Below, piece after piece: positions 41,222-49,106 of a stretch of 64,000 nucleotides of DNA. The DNA lies in assembly GCF_052065695.1 (NCBI RefSeq), contig NZ_JBQHTM010000005.1, positions 1-64,000 of the forward strand. Direction: 5' to 3'. Position numbers and translations under genes: made by a program. A model generated the notes under the pieces. It did no database searches and was not told where the DNA came from. It saw only the letters and a program-made list of their open reading frames with translations. This DNA comes from Intestinimonas sp052065695 (GTDB taxonomy: Bacteria > Bacillota > Clostridia > Oscillospirales > Oscillospiraceae). Position 1 is the stretch's first letter, and each line of letters opens with the position of its first letter.

Positions 41222-41529
41222 TGCAGTTCCTCCAATTTCTGATTTTTTACTGTCATGGAGGCTACAAGATCACTGATTGCCGCCGCCTCTGCGGTAGTAA
41301 GGCCAGATATATCCAGCATTCTTACATCTTGCCGCCCTAAAAGATAGTCAGTGCTCACACGGTAGAGATTTGCCAGCCGGATCAGTACATCATAAGAGGG
41401 TTGCCGTATGTCCGTCTCATATGCCGAGATTGCCCCCTTGGAAACACCCACCAATCGCGCCACTTGGTCTTGCCGCAGCCGCTTGTCCAGTCTCAGTTGC
41501 CTTAAACGTACAGAAAGATCAATAATCAT
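41218..41529 (-). CDS. XRE-type HTH regulator coupled to the SLH surface protein
   Basis: A 103-residue HTH protein. RQDQVARLVGVSKGAISAYE is the recognition part (about residues 19-38) and the typical VLIRLANLYRVSTDYLLG follows; the last 35 residues are a helical extension shared with the HTH protein at 42743. ATG at 41529 is 8 bases after GGAGG. Its TGA and the ATG of the surface-protein gene overlap by four bases, a sign of translational coupling. It probably controls its own operon. Confidence 0.82.
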   Translation of the reverse strand: MIIDLSVRLRQLRLDKRLRQDQVARLVGVSKGAISAYETDIRQPSYDVLIRLANLYRVSTDYLLGRQDVRMLDISGLTTAEAAAISDLVASMTVKNQKLEELQ

Positions 41530-41625
41530 GTGCATTACCTCCATGCACATGGTACAGGATAGCATATTATGAACAACTCACCGAAAACTACCGTCTACGA
41601 TTGGAAAACACTGAAATATGGAGAA

Positions 41626-41653
41626 AAAAGCCACCTCTTTCGAGATGGCTTTT
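41626..41653. terminator. Bidirectional terminator between the surface operon and the lipoprotein gene
   Basis: AAAAGCCA-C-CTC pairs with GAG-A-TGGCTTTT around TTTC. Mainly the end of the leftward lipoprotein gene. Confidence 0.72.
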
Positions 41654-41671
41654 GATAATAAGATTTTTCAA

Positions 41672-42595
41672 TTAAAATGCCTTTTCATTTACATCATTAC
41701 AGAGAAGCAACTGGATGTGACCGATGGTACCGTTTGTATCATTTATAGTCCAACTTAACTTGATGTATATACCCTCTACCAGGCTCCAGCAACATTCATA
41801 ATCGTGGAAGAAGGTCTCTGTCGTTTCGATTATTTTGCCGTGGGGGATATTTAGAGCGTTATCTATTTGTTCTTTTAATTCGTCCACGTCGTTAAGTGTA
41901 GCAATATACTCAGTCCCGAGAGTATAAGCATTTGTACCATCATAATAGGATTGCCCATCAGACCAAAAGAAATTGATTTGCCAGATTTTTTCATTCTCCG
42001 GGTAGAACAAAAAAGTCGCTGTACCTTCTAAGTCTCCCGCGTTCGCAACACAGGATACTTCTTTTGCGCCGCTTTTGTATGTGAAAGTGGAATAATCGCC
42101 ACATTCTTTCCTTATTATCGTCAATAGTTGAGAATAATGCTCATCTGAGCAGATGAGTTGCAACGGAATACCGTCAACAATAGAACATAATCCGTCACCA
42201 AACTGTGCTTTTATCCGCCGATTATAGTAGGATGCTTCGTCAAGCTCGGTAACAACGCCATCCACTTTTGATATTTCTACATAGCTTTTTGTAGTATTCC
42301 GATTGTATCCACCGAAGCCGTTTTGCGCAGAATAGTCAACAACAATCGTACCAAAATAGGCAGTATCATTTTCAAAACTTTCCCCGTCGAGATTCGCACT
42401 GTGTACTTGCAAGGACTCGGGATTTTTCAAGCGGTCTTTTAATGCTGTTTCCACTGCGGCAACGGCTATTTCTGTATAGCTGATGTCTTCTTGATTGGCT
42501 CCCGAATTAACATTACTTTCTGCGCACGCTGAACATAAGAGAAGTAACACGGAGAGGGCGCAACAGAACCAGGCGAACCGTTTCGGGTTTATCAT
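41672..42595 (-). CDS. Putative lipoprotein of unknown function
   Basis: A 307-residue protein with a short N-terminal hydrophobic stretch (FAWFCCALSVLLLLCSAC) that ends in a lipobox-like LLCSAC, suggesting lipid attachment at the last Cys near residue 24. The remainder is rich in Asp, Glu and Tyr, with no recognised domain; residues about 35-115 (TEIAVAAVETALKDRLKNPES, landmark start TEIAVAAVETAL) recall small lipoprotein sensor domains. GGAG precedes ATG at 42595. It is AT-rich and diverges from the HTH gene at 42743. Cargo gene of unknown role. Confidence 0.7.
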   Translation of the reverse strand: MINPKRFAWFCCALSVLLLLCSACAESNVNSGANQEDISYTEIAVAAVETALKDRLKNPESLQVHSANLDGESFENDTAYFGTIVVDYSAQNGFGGYNRNTTKSYVEISKVDGVVTELDEASYYNRRIKAQFGDGLCSIVDGIPLQLICSDEHYSQLLTIIRKECGDYSTFTYKSGAKEVSCVANAGDLEGTATFLFYPENEKIWQINFFWSDGQSYYDGTNAYTLGTEYIATLNDVDELKEQIDNALNIPHGKIIETTETFFHDYECCWSLVEGIYIKLSWTINDTNGTIGHIQLLLCNDVNEKAF

Positions 42596-42658
42596 GGGCG
42601 TCTCCTTTCACCGTTTGATAGCGGTTTGGATTTATACCATAATTATAGCTTCTTTCTA

Positions 42659-42698
42659 CCTAAAGTCAACTTATGGTTGGCCTAAAGTCTCCTATAAG
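42659..42698. promoter_or_regulatory. Direct and inverted repeats before the HTH gene
   Basis: CCTAAAGTC occurs at 42659-42667 and 42681-42689, each followed by a copy of ACTTAT or its inverse ATAAGT. It lies between divergent genes and is a plausible operator for the HTH protein at 42743. Confidence 0.6.
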
Positions 42699-42742
42699 TG
42701 GTTGTCCCGCTGGTACACTATTGGCGGGAGGGGGAATAGCTT

Positions 42743-43033
42743 ATGGTTGACTGCTCTGAAAAACTGCGGGCACTCCGTGAAGCAAGAAAACTGACACAAC
42801 TGCAGGTAGCAAACAGGGTCGGCGTCTCAAAAACCATGATCTCTGCATATGAGACGGCAAGCAAAGCTCCCTCCATTGAAGTTTTGATTCGCCTTTCACG
42901 GTTATATGGTGTTAGCGTTGATTATTTGGTTTGCGTGGATGCTCCAAAGGTTGTTGACGTATCAACTCTGGACGATAATACGGTTGCCTTGGTATCGGCA
43001 CTCGTGGAAAAACTAAAGGGCAGAACTGAGTGA
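42743..43033 (+). CDS. XRE-type HTH regulator
   Basis: A 96-residue HTH protein and a paralogue of the one at 41218: KLTQLQVANRVGVSKTMISA is the recognition region and LIRLSRLYGVSVDYLV follows. The C-terminal extension VVDVSTLDDNTVALVSALVEKL parallels that of the other protein (both shown in part). GGGAGGGGG precedes the ATG. It diverges from the lipoprotein gene, with repeats between, and is the last gene of the element before the right end. A terminator follows. Confidence 0.83.
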   Translation: MVDCSEKLRALREARKLTQLQVANRVGVSKTMISAYETASKAPSIEVLIRLSRLYGVSVDYLVCVDAPKVVDVSTLDDNTVALVSALVEKLKGRTE

Positions 43034-43046
43034 GCAGCGATTATAA

Positions 43047-43074
43047 AGGGATGCTTTTGGCATCCCTCTTTTTT
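43047..43074 (+). terminator. Terminator after the last HTH gene of the element
   Basis: Perfect 8-bp stem AGGGATGC / GCATCCCT, 5-base loop, then CTTTTTT. Confidence 0.88.
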
Positions 43075-43089
43075 CGTCATAGCCTCTAT

Positions 43090-43118
43090 TTGACACGGGG
43101 AAACAGGGCGTGTATAAT
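43090..43118 (+). promoter_or_regulatory. Perfect consensus promoter reading out of the right end
   Basis: TTGACA, 17-base spacer, TATAAT. It lies 16 bases after a terminator and reads toward attR, with no gene in the element downstream of it. Confidence 0.9.
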
Positions 43119-43163
43119 ATATAATGTACTGCCATCTGATGTGTATTCGAAACGGAACGGGAG

Positions 43164-43189
43164 TTACCCCAGATTTTACCCCATTTGCC
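43164..43189. repeat. Right-end TTACCCC double repeat, possible integrase arm site
   Basis: TTACCCCAGA and TTTTACCCCATTTGCC in tandem, near copy of 27703-27727. An inverted GGGGTAA follows at 43201-43207. Confidence 0.65.
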
Positions 43190-43270
43190 TATCCTATGAC
43201 GGGGTAAGATAAAACATGATGGAAAGTAAAATCCAGTGTTATTAGGGGATCGAGGGGAAGATGAGGCGTG

Positions 43271-43327
43271 ATGAAACATGACAAAGTTGTGCTCTTCAAA
43301 ATCCCCACCATGAAGCCCCTGGACTAA
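43271..43327 (+). other. 18-codon frame spanning attR, a mimic of the lysS end
   Basis: ATG at 43271 opens a frame reading MKHDKVVLFKIPTMKPLD. The last part is the displaced lysS end (PTMKPLD), and the element part (KVVLFKI) loosely imitates the EVILF that precedes it in lysS. In the excised circle the same frame would end in PLGE. AGGCGTG is a weak ribosome site. It is more likely a relic of element-target homology than a gene. Confidence 0.5.
43302..43314. repeat. attR core repeat
   Basis: TCCCCACCATGAA, identical to 27582-27594. It is followed by the GC-rich native lysS codons and stop. Confidence 0.88.
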
Positions 43328-43363
43328 GGTTGGGACGGTACGCCAGCACACAGACCGTATTGC

Positions 43364-43399
43364 ACAGAGCCGCTGACATTGTCAGCGGCTCTGTTTTTC
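43364..43399 (+). terminator. Original lysS terminator, now separated from lysS
   Basis: A perfect 15-base inverted repeat (ACAGAGCCGCTGACA / TGTCAGCGGCTCTGT) followed by TTTTT. Before insertion it would have ended greA-lysS. Confidence 0.9.
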
Positions 43400-43445
43400 T
43401 GCGCTATATCTCTGTTTGAAAGAAGCTGGCCGTGGGACATTCATG

Positions 43446-43474
43446 TTGAGATTTTTAAAGTGATATGGTAAAAT
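43446..43474 (+). promoter_or_regulatory. Promoter of ddl-murF
   Basis: TTGAGA, 17-base spacer, TAAAAT, about 100 bases before ddl. Confidence 0.7.
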
Positions 43475-43572
43475 AATATATTCGTGAGAGAAGCGCCGAA
43501 AATAGAGTGCCTTTTCCGGCGCATACGCATATCCTGTCAGTGAGGAACCATTCCGAGAGGAGTTTTGTCTGC

Positions 43573-44628
43573 ATGAAGATCGTGGTCTTGGCCGGCGGCC
43601 TGAGTCCCGAGCGCAACGTATCCCTGTCCTCGGGCGTCATGGTTGCGGAGGCGCTGCGGAGCCGCGGCCACCGGGTGGCCCTGGTGGATCTGTATTTTGG
43701 CTTGGAGAACTGGGAGGGAACGCCGGAGGAGGTCTACGATGCCCCGGCGCCCGAGAAGTGGCGGAGGGTAGATCATACTGCTCCCTACCTGGAGGAGATC
43801 CGTGCCCGGCGGAAGTGGAAGAGTGAGAGCCAGTTCGGTCCGGGGGTGCTGGAGCTGTGTGCCGGCGCTGATGCTGTCTTTCTGGCCCTCCACGGCGCCT
43901 GCGGTGAGGATGGCCGGGTACAGGCCGCCCTGGACCTCATGGGTATCCCCTATACCGGCTCCGGCTACCTGGGCAGCGCCATCGCCATGGATAAGGACCT
44001 GACCAAGCGCCTGTGTGCCCAGGCTGGCGTAGCCACGCCCCAGTGGAAGCTGCTGGAGTACACCGAGGGGGAGATTCCCACTCTGAGCCAGAGCCTGGAG
44101 CTGCCTCTGGTGGTGAAGCCCATGGACTCCGGCTCCTCCATCGGTGTGTCCATTGCCCACACCCGCCCCGAGCTCACGGCGGCCCTCACCGCCGGGCTGG
44201 ACTTCGGCGGCCGTGTCATCGTGGAGCAGTATGTCTCCGGCCGGGAGATCCAGGTGGGCGTGCTGGAGGAGAAGGCCCTGCCCTCCATCGAGATCATCCC
44301 CAAGCAGGGCTTTTACGACTACGAGAACAAGTACCAGCCCGGGGCGGCAGTGGAGGTCTGCCCGGCGCCGGTGGACACCGGCCTGGAGACCCTGCTGGAG
44401 GAGACGGCCCAGAAGGTCCATACCCTGGTTGGCCTGGCGGTCTATTCCCGCAGCGACTTCATCGTGGACGATCAGGGGAAGCCCTGGTTTCTGGAGATCA
44501 ATACCCTGCCCGGCATGACCCCCACCAGCCTCCTGCCCCAGGAGGCGGCGGCGGTGGGCATCGATTATCCCACCCTGTGTGAGCGCATCCTCACAGCCTC
44601 CCTGGAAGCCCGGAAGGCCGGACGCTGA
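43573..44628 (+). CDS. ddl: D-alanine--D-alanine ligase
   Basis: A 351-residue ATP-grasp enzyme. The N-terminal MKIVVLAGGLSPERNVSL, the central VVKPMDSGSSIGVS, and the C-terminal DFIVDDQGKPWFLEINTLPGMT (landmark EINTLPGMT) are the expected ligase signatures; N in EINT is a metal ligand. It joins two D-Ala for peptidoglycan precursors. ATG at 43573 lies 11 bases after GAGAGGAG and gives the normal N-terminus; the longer frame does not. It precedes murF by 33 bases, which uses its product. Confidence 0.95.
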   Translation: MKIVVLAGGLSPERNVSLSSGVMVAEALRSRGHRVALVDLYFGLENWEGTPEEVYDAPAPEKWRRVDHTAPYLEEIRARRKWKSESQFGPGVLELCAGADAVFLALHGACGEDGRVQAALDLMGIPYTGSGYLGSAIAMDKDLTKRLCAQAGVATPQWKLLEYTEGEIPTLSQSLELPLVVKPMDSGSSIGVSIAHTRPELTAALTAGLDFGGRVIVEQYVSGREIQVGVLEEKALPSIEIIPKQGFYDYENKYQPGAAVEVCPAPVDTGLETLLEETAQKVHTLVGLAVYSRSDFIVDDQGKPWFLEINTLPGMTPTSLLPQEAAAVGIDYPTLCERILTASLEARKAGR

Positions 44629-44661
44629 GGGACGGAGAGAAGAAAAGGAGAAGGTCATACT

Positions 44662-46056
44662 ATGGAGCCCATTACCATACGAGAGATCATTGCGGCCGTG
44701 GACGGCAAGCTGCTGGGGGAATTCACCGATCTGGACCAGACGGTGACCCACGTTTTCACCGACAGTCGGAAGCCCGATCCCGGTGCCCTTTTCATCCCCC
44801 TGGTGGGGGAGCGCTTTGACGGCCACGCCTTCATCAACGACGCCCTGGAGGGCGGCGCGGCCGGCTGCTTCACCCAGCGGGAGCGGGAGAGCTACCTGCC
44901 GGGCAAGTTCTATATCAAGGTGAACAGCACCCAGAAGGCTCTCCGGGACCTGGCCCGCTGGTATAAGCGGAAGTTCCCCATCCCCTTCGTGGCCATCACC
45001 GGAAGCGTAGGAAAAACCACCACCAAGGACATGGTGGCGGCGGTGCTGGGGGAGCGGTTCAAGGTCCTCAAGACGGAAGGCAACTTCAACAACGAGGTGG
45101 GGTTGCCCCTCACCCTGCTGCGCCTGAACAGCACCCACGAGATCTGTGTGCTGGAGATGGGCATGAACCACTTTGGGGAGATCGAGTACCTCAGCGCCAT
45201 CGTGGAGCCCGATGTGGCCGTCATCACCAACATTGGCGACTCCCATATCGAGAATTTGGGTTCCCGGGAGAACATCCTTAAGGCCAAGTGCGAGATCTTT
45301 TCCCACATGGACCCGAAGAAGGGCTTTGTGATCCTCAACGGGGACGATCCCCTCTTGGCCGGCCTGCGGCCCACTCTGACCTTTGAGACGGTGTCGGTGG
45401 GCACGGCGGAGGGCCTGGAGTACCGGGCCACCGACGTGTCGGCGGACGGGGAGAAGAGCGTCTGCTGCCATGTGACCACCCCCAGCACCGATTTTGACGT
45501 CCAGATCCCCGCTCTGGGCAGCCACATGCTCTATCCCACCCTCACCGCCGCGGCGGTGGCGGAGCACTTCGGCATGACCAGCGAGGAGATCGCCCGGGGT
45601 ATCCTGCGCTTCGCCCCCACCAAGATGCGCATGAATATCCTCAAGCGGGGGAACGGCATCACCATCCTCAACGACACCTACAACGCCAACCCCCAGTCCA
45701 TGCGGGCGGCGGTGGAGGTGCTGGCCAAGACCGGCTCGGGCTACAAGATCGCCGTGCTGGGCGATATGTTCGAGCTGGGGCCCTTCGCCCCAAACCTCCA
45801 CGCCGGGGTGGGCGCCTATCTGGCTAAGGCGGGCATCGACTGCCTGCTGGCGGTGGGCGAACTGGCCCAGCACATCTACAAGGCCGCCCAGGAGGCCAAT
45901 GTGGCCGAGTCCTTCTGGTGCCTGACCAAGGAGGAGGCCAAGCCTATTCTGGAACAGCTGGTGCGGCCCAATTCCACCATCCTGGTGAAGGCCTCCCGGG
46001 GCATGGCCTTTGAAGAGCTGGTGGACTACCTTAAGTCCATCACGGAGGAGCCGTAA
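44662..46056 (+). CDS. murF: UDP-MurNAc-tripeptide--D-Ala-D-Ala ligase
   Basis: A 464-residue Mur ligase. The ATP loop is AITGSVGKTTTKDMV (about residues 111-125), NFNNEVGLPLTLL the second motif and LNDTYNANPQSMRAA the third, all specific for MurF. It adds D-Ala-D-Ala to the UDP-MurNAc-tripeptide in the cytoplasm. AAAAGGAG precedes the ATG. It forms an operon with ddl and ends at a bidirectional terminator. Confidence 0.97.
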   Translation: MEPITIREIIAAVDGKLLGEFTDLDQTVTHVFTDSRKPDPGALFIPLVGERFDGHAFINDALEGGAAGCFTQRERESYLPGKFYIKVNSTQKALRDLARWYKRKFPIPFVAITGSVGKTTTKDMVAAVLGERFKVLKTEGNFNNEVGLPLTLLRLNSTHEICVLEMGMNHFGEIEYLSAIVEPDVAVITNIGDSHIENLGSRENILKAKCEIFSHMDPKKGFVILNGDDPLLAGLRPTLTFETVSVGTAEGLEYRATDVSADGEKSVCCHVTTPSTDFDVQIPALGSHMLYPTLTAAAVAEHFGMTSEEIARGILRFAPTKMRMNILKRGNGITILNDTYNANPQSMRAAVEVLAKTGSGYKIAVLGDMFELGPFAPNLHAGVGAYLAKAGIDCLLAVGELAQHIYKAAQEANVAESFWCLTKEEAKPILEQLVRPNSTILVKASRGMAFEELVDYLKSITEEP

Positions 46057-46064
46057 GGAAAACG

Positions 46065-46096
46065 AAAAGCCGTGCCGCAACAGCGGCACGGCTTTT
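46065..46096. terminator. Bidirectional terminator between murF and mtnA
   Basis: Perfect 14-bp stem AAAAGCCGTGCCGC / GCGGCACGGCTTTT with a 4-base loop, T runs on both strands. Confidence 0.93.
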
Positions 46097-46106
46097 GGGG
46101 GATACT

Positions 46107-47132
46107 TCAGCCGAAGAGCTCGGCCAGGCGTTCGTCAAAGGGTGGGTGGATGACCCCTTTTTCGGTGACGATGCCAGTGAGGAGCTTGTGGGGGGTCACA
46201 TCGAAGGCGGGATTGTAGACCCCCACGCCCTCCGGCGCCGTCTGCACCCCGGCGAAGTGGGTGACCTCGTTGGGGTCCCGCTGCTCGATGACGATGTGCT
46301 TCCCGTCGGGGATGGACATGTCGATGGTGGAGGAGGGCAGCACGGTGTAGAAGGGAATGCCGTGGTAGGCGGCCAGCACCGCCACCCCGTAGGTGCCGAT
46401 CTTGTTGGCGAAGTCACCGTTGCGGGCCATGCGGTCGCAGCCCAGAAAGACCATGTCGATCTTGCCCTGGGCCATGAGAGAGGCCGCCATGTTGTCGGTG
46501 ATGAGGGTGGCGGGGATGCCGTCCTTCACCAGCTCCCAGGCGGTGAGCCGGGCGCCCTGGAGGAGGGGGCGGGTCTCGTCGCAGTAGACCATCTCCACAT
46601 TCCCCTTGGCGTGGGCGGCACGCACGACGCCTAGGGCGGTGCCGTAGCCGCCGGTAGCGATGGCGCCGGCGTTACAGTGGGTGAGGATCCGAGCGCCGGG
46701 GGGTACCAGCTCAGCACCGTACCGGCCGATCTTCCGGTTCATGGCGATGTCCTCTCGGTGGATGGCCTCGGCCTCCCGGGTGAGGACGGGGATGGCCTCA
46801 GCGCCGCTGCCGGCGGCGGAGAGGGTGAGCTTCATCCGGTCCAGGGACCAGAAGAGGTTGACCGCCGTGGGCCGGCTGGCTGCCAGGTCCTTCACAGCCT
46901 GGTCCATGCTGGCCTGAAAGTCCTCGGGGGTCTGGTCCCGGAACTCCATGGCGGCCAGACATACGGCGTAGGCTGCGGCGATACCGATGGCCGGGGCGCC
47001 CCGGACCACCAGGCGCCGGATGGCGTCCACCACTTTCCGGTAGTCGGTGTAGTCGTCCCAGACTTCCTCCGTGGGGAGCCGGGTCTGATCGAGAAGGGCG
47101 AGGGAATCCCCCTGCCAGCGAATGGCGTCCAT
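46107..47132 (-). CDS. mtnA: S-methyl-5-thioribose-1-phosphate isomerase
   Basis: A 341-residue MtnA of the eIF2B-like isomerase family. Signatures are VVRGAPAIGIAAAYAV near residue 42, ILTHCNAGAIATGGYGTALG near 155 and FLGCDRMARNGDFANKIGTY (landmarks only) near 240; the Cys and Asp of the last two are catalytic. It converts methylthioribose 1-phosphate to the ribulose form in methionine salvage. AGGAGG precedes the ATG. No other salvage gene is in the window; some anaerobes use MtnA in a shorter route with class II aldolases. Confidence 0.94.
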   Translation of the reverse strand: MDAIRWQGDSLALLDQTRLPTEEVWDDYTDYRKVVDAIRRLVVRGAPAIGIAAAYAVCLAAMEFRDQTPEDFQASMDQAVKDLAASRPTAVNLFWSLDRMKLTLSAAGSGAEAIPVLTREAEAIHREDIAMNRKIGRYGAELVPPGARILTHCNAGAIATGGYGTALGVVRAAHAKGNVEMVYCDETRPLLQGARLTAWELVKDGIPATLITDNMAASLMAQGKIDMVFLGCDRMARNGDFANKIGTYGVAVLAAYHGIPFYTVLPSSTIDMSIPDGKHIVIEQRDPNEVTHFAGVQTAPEGVGVYNPAFDVTPHKLLTGIVTEKGVIHPPFDERLAELFG

Positions 47133-47204
47133 GGAGCATGGCCTCCTTATTTCAGCAAATTTTTACGTGTTCATCATACCACATCGGGGAGCGGGAGTAA
47201 ACGA

Positions 47205-49106
47205 ATGATAGACATATCCGTGTCAAACGTCAGTAAAGAATTTGAAGTGGGCCGGAAGATCCTAGACGGGGTCACCTTCCAGGTGGACACCGGGGAGCGG
47301 GTAGGCCTGCTGGGCAAGAACGGGGCGGGCAAGACCACCCTGTTCCGCATCCTCACCGGAGAGCTGGAGCCTGACGAGGGCCAGGTGTCGGTGGCCTCGG
47401 GCAAGCGGGTGGGCCTCATCTCCCAGATCCCGGTATACCCCGACGGCTATACGGTGGAGATGGTGCTGCGGGCGGCCTTCCAGCGGCTGAAGGACATGGA
47501 GGGGGAGATGGAGACCCTCACCGCCCGGATGGCGGCGGGGGAGAGCGACCCCGCACTCCTGCGCCGGTATGACGTCCTGACCGCCGCCTTCGAGTCCGGC
47601 GGCGGCTACGATGTGGAGACTCCCCTCAACAAGGTGTGCAACGGCCTGGATATCTCCGCCGATATGCGTGAGCGGCCCTTTGCCGACCTCTCCGGCGGCG
47701 AGAAGACCCGGGTGAATCTGGGCCGCCTCATTCTGGAGGACACCGACGTGCTGCTGCTGGACGAGCCCACCAACCACCTGGACCTGCGCTGTACCGAGTG
47801 GCTGGAGGACTATCTCTCCCGATTCAAGGGCACTGTCCTCACCATCTCCCACGACCGCTGGTTCCTGGACAAGGTGGTGAGCCGGGTCATCGAACTGGAG
47901 AACGGCAGGGCTGAGTTCTACGCCGGCAATTACAGCTACTATGTGGAGGAGAAGGAGCGCCGCTATCAGGAGAAGCTCAAGCAATACGAGAAGGAGCAGG
48001 CCAAGATTGAGCAGCTCCAGGCGGCGGCGGACAAGATGCACCTGTGGGCCTTCATGGGCAATGACAAGCTCCACAAGCGGGCCTTCTCCATGGAGAAGCG
48101 CATCGCCCGCCTGCGTAAGACAGACAAGCCCCGAAAGGACCGGAAGCTGGAGATCAAGTTCGGCGAGCGGGAGTTCCGGGGGGACGAGGTCATGGTCATC
48201 AAAGACCTGAAGAAGTCCTTTGGTGACCGGACCCTCTTCGAGCATGTGGACCTGGAGGTGGTGGGAGGCGAGCGCATTGCCCTGCTGGGGGACAACGGCA
48301 CCGGCAAGTCCACCCTCATCAAGATGATTATGGGGGAGGAGGTCCCCGACGAGGGCAAGATCCGGCTGGGCCCCACGGTGAAGATCGGCTATCTGCCCCA
48401 GATCATCCACTTTGACCGGCCCGACCGGAACCTGGTGGACACCATGCTCTACGCCCAGAACTGCTCCACCCAGGAGGCCCGGGACCGGCTGGCGGCCTTC
48501 GACTTCCGGGGGGAGGACGTCTTCAAGAGTGTTTCCACCCTCTCTGGCGGCGAACAGTCCCGGCTGCGGCTGTGCATGCTCATGGACAACAAGATCAACC
48601 TCCTCATCCTGGACGAGCCCACCAATCACCTGGACCTTAACTCCCGGGAGTGGATCGAGGAGGCGGTGGCCGACTATACGGGAAACCTCCTCTTTGTCTC
48701 CCACGACCGGTATTTCATCAACCAGTTTGCCACCCGAATCTGGATGCTGGAGGACGGCAAGATCACCGACTTTGAAGGGACCTTTGCCGAGTACCGGGCC
48801 TGGAAGGAGAAGAAGCTGCCGGCGCCGCCCCCGAAAAAGGAAGAGGCTCCGGTGAAGAAGGAGAAGCCCAAGCGTACCGGCGGCACCAAGATGCTGGAGA
48901 AGGAGGTGGCCGCTGCCGAGCGGGAGGTCACCAAGGCCGAGGAGCGGATGTACGACCTCACCCAGGAGATCGAGGCCTCCAGCAGCGACTATCTGAAGCT
49001 CACGGAGCTCTACGAGCAGCGGGAGGCTCTGGAGGAGGAGATCGCCCATCTCTACGCGGTCTGGGAGCGGCTGAGCGCCGAGCTGGAGGAGGCGAAGGCG
49101 GAGTGA
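47205..49106 (+). CDS. ABC-F family ATPase
   Basis: A 633-residue protein with two ABC domains and no membrane segment. The first has GKNGAGKTT, LSGGEKTRVNLG and LLLDEPTNHLDL; the second GDNGTGKST, LSGGEQSRLRLC and LILDEPTNHLDL. A charged linker of about 90 residues (KERRYQEKLKQYEKEQAKIE region) and a C-terminal coiled coil complete the ABC-F layout, as in Uup/YdiF-type proteins. Members act on ribosomes in translation or antibiotic protection. ATG at 47205 follows CGGGAG; a longer frame upstream is antisense to mtnA and rejected. Its last bases overlap ydcF by GTGA. Confidence 0.95.
   Translation: MIDISVSNVSKEFEVGRKILDGVTFQVDTGERVGLLGKNGAGKTTLFRILTGELEPDEGQVSVASGKRVGLISQIPVYPDGYTVEMVLRAAFQRLKDMEGEMETLTARMAAGESDPALLRRYDVLTAAFESGGGYDVETPLNKVCNGLDISADMRERPFADLSGGEKTRVNLGRLILEDTDVLLLDEPTNHLDLRCTEWLEDYLSRFKGTVLTISHDRWFLDKVVSRVIELENGRAEFYAGNYSYYVEEKERRYQEKLKQYEKEQAKIEQLQAAADKMHLWAFMGNDKLHKRAFSMEKRIARLRKTDKPRKDRKLEIKFGEREFRGDEVMVIKDLKKSFGDRTLFEHVDLEVVGGERIALLGDNGTGKSTLIKMIMGEEVPDEGKIRLGPTVKIGYLPQIIHFDRPDRNLVDTMLYAQNCSTQEARDRLAAFDFRGEDVFKSVSTLSGGEQSRLRLCMLMDNKINLLILDEPTNHLDLNSREWIEEAVADYTGNLLFVSHDRYFINQFATRIWMLEDGKITDFEGTFAEYRAWKEKKLPAPPPKKEEAPVKKEKPKRTGGTKMLEKEVAAAEREVTKAEERMYDLTQEIEASSSDYLKLTELYEQREALEEEIAHLYAVWERLSAELEEAKAE

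Larger units (their letters stand above)
27595..43314. mobile_element. 15.7 kb integrative element inserted in the 3' end of lysS
   Basis: The region between the two 13-bp cores is visibly more AT-rich than the flanks and contains a tyrosine integrase at the left end, a zinc-repeat protein, repressors, an HNH-like pair, a radical SAM enzyme, a serine recombinase, a SprT-like protein, a sigma-like factor and a surface protein. The displaced native lysS codons and terminator follow the right core. No relaxase, type IV secretion, portal, capsid or terminase gene was recognised, so mobility beyond excision and integration is unclear; it could be a mobilisable island, a phage satellite or a decayed conjugative element. 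Confidence 0.88.
43034..43572. other. Right end of the element, attR, old lysS end and ddl upstream region
   Basis: About 540 bases without a full gene. In order it holds a terminator, an outward consensus promoter, the TTACCCC repeat, the attR core, five native lysS codons, the native lysS terminator and the ddl promoter. Confidence 0.8.

Noticed and set aside
46677..47204. An 809-residue reading of the ABC-F gene beginning at 46677
   Set aside because: The extra 176 residues run antisense to mtnA, have no ABC-F similarity, and a good ribosome site and the normal N-terminus occur at 47205.
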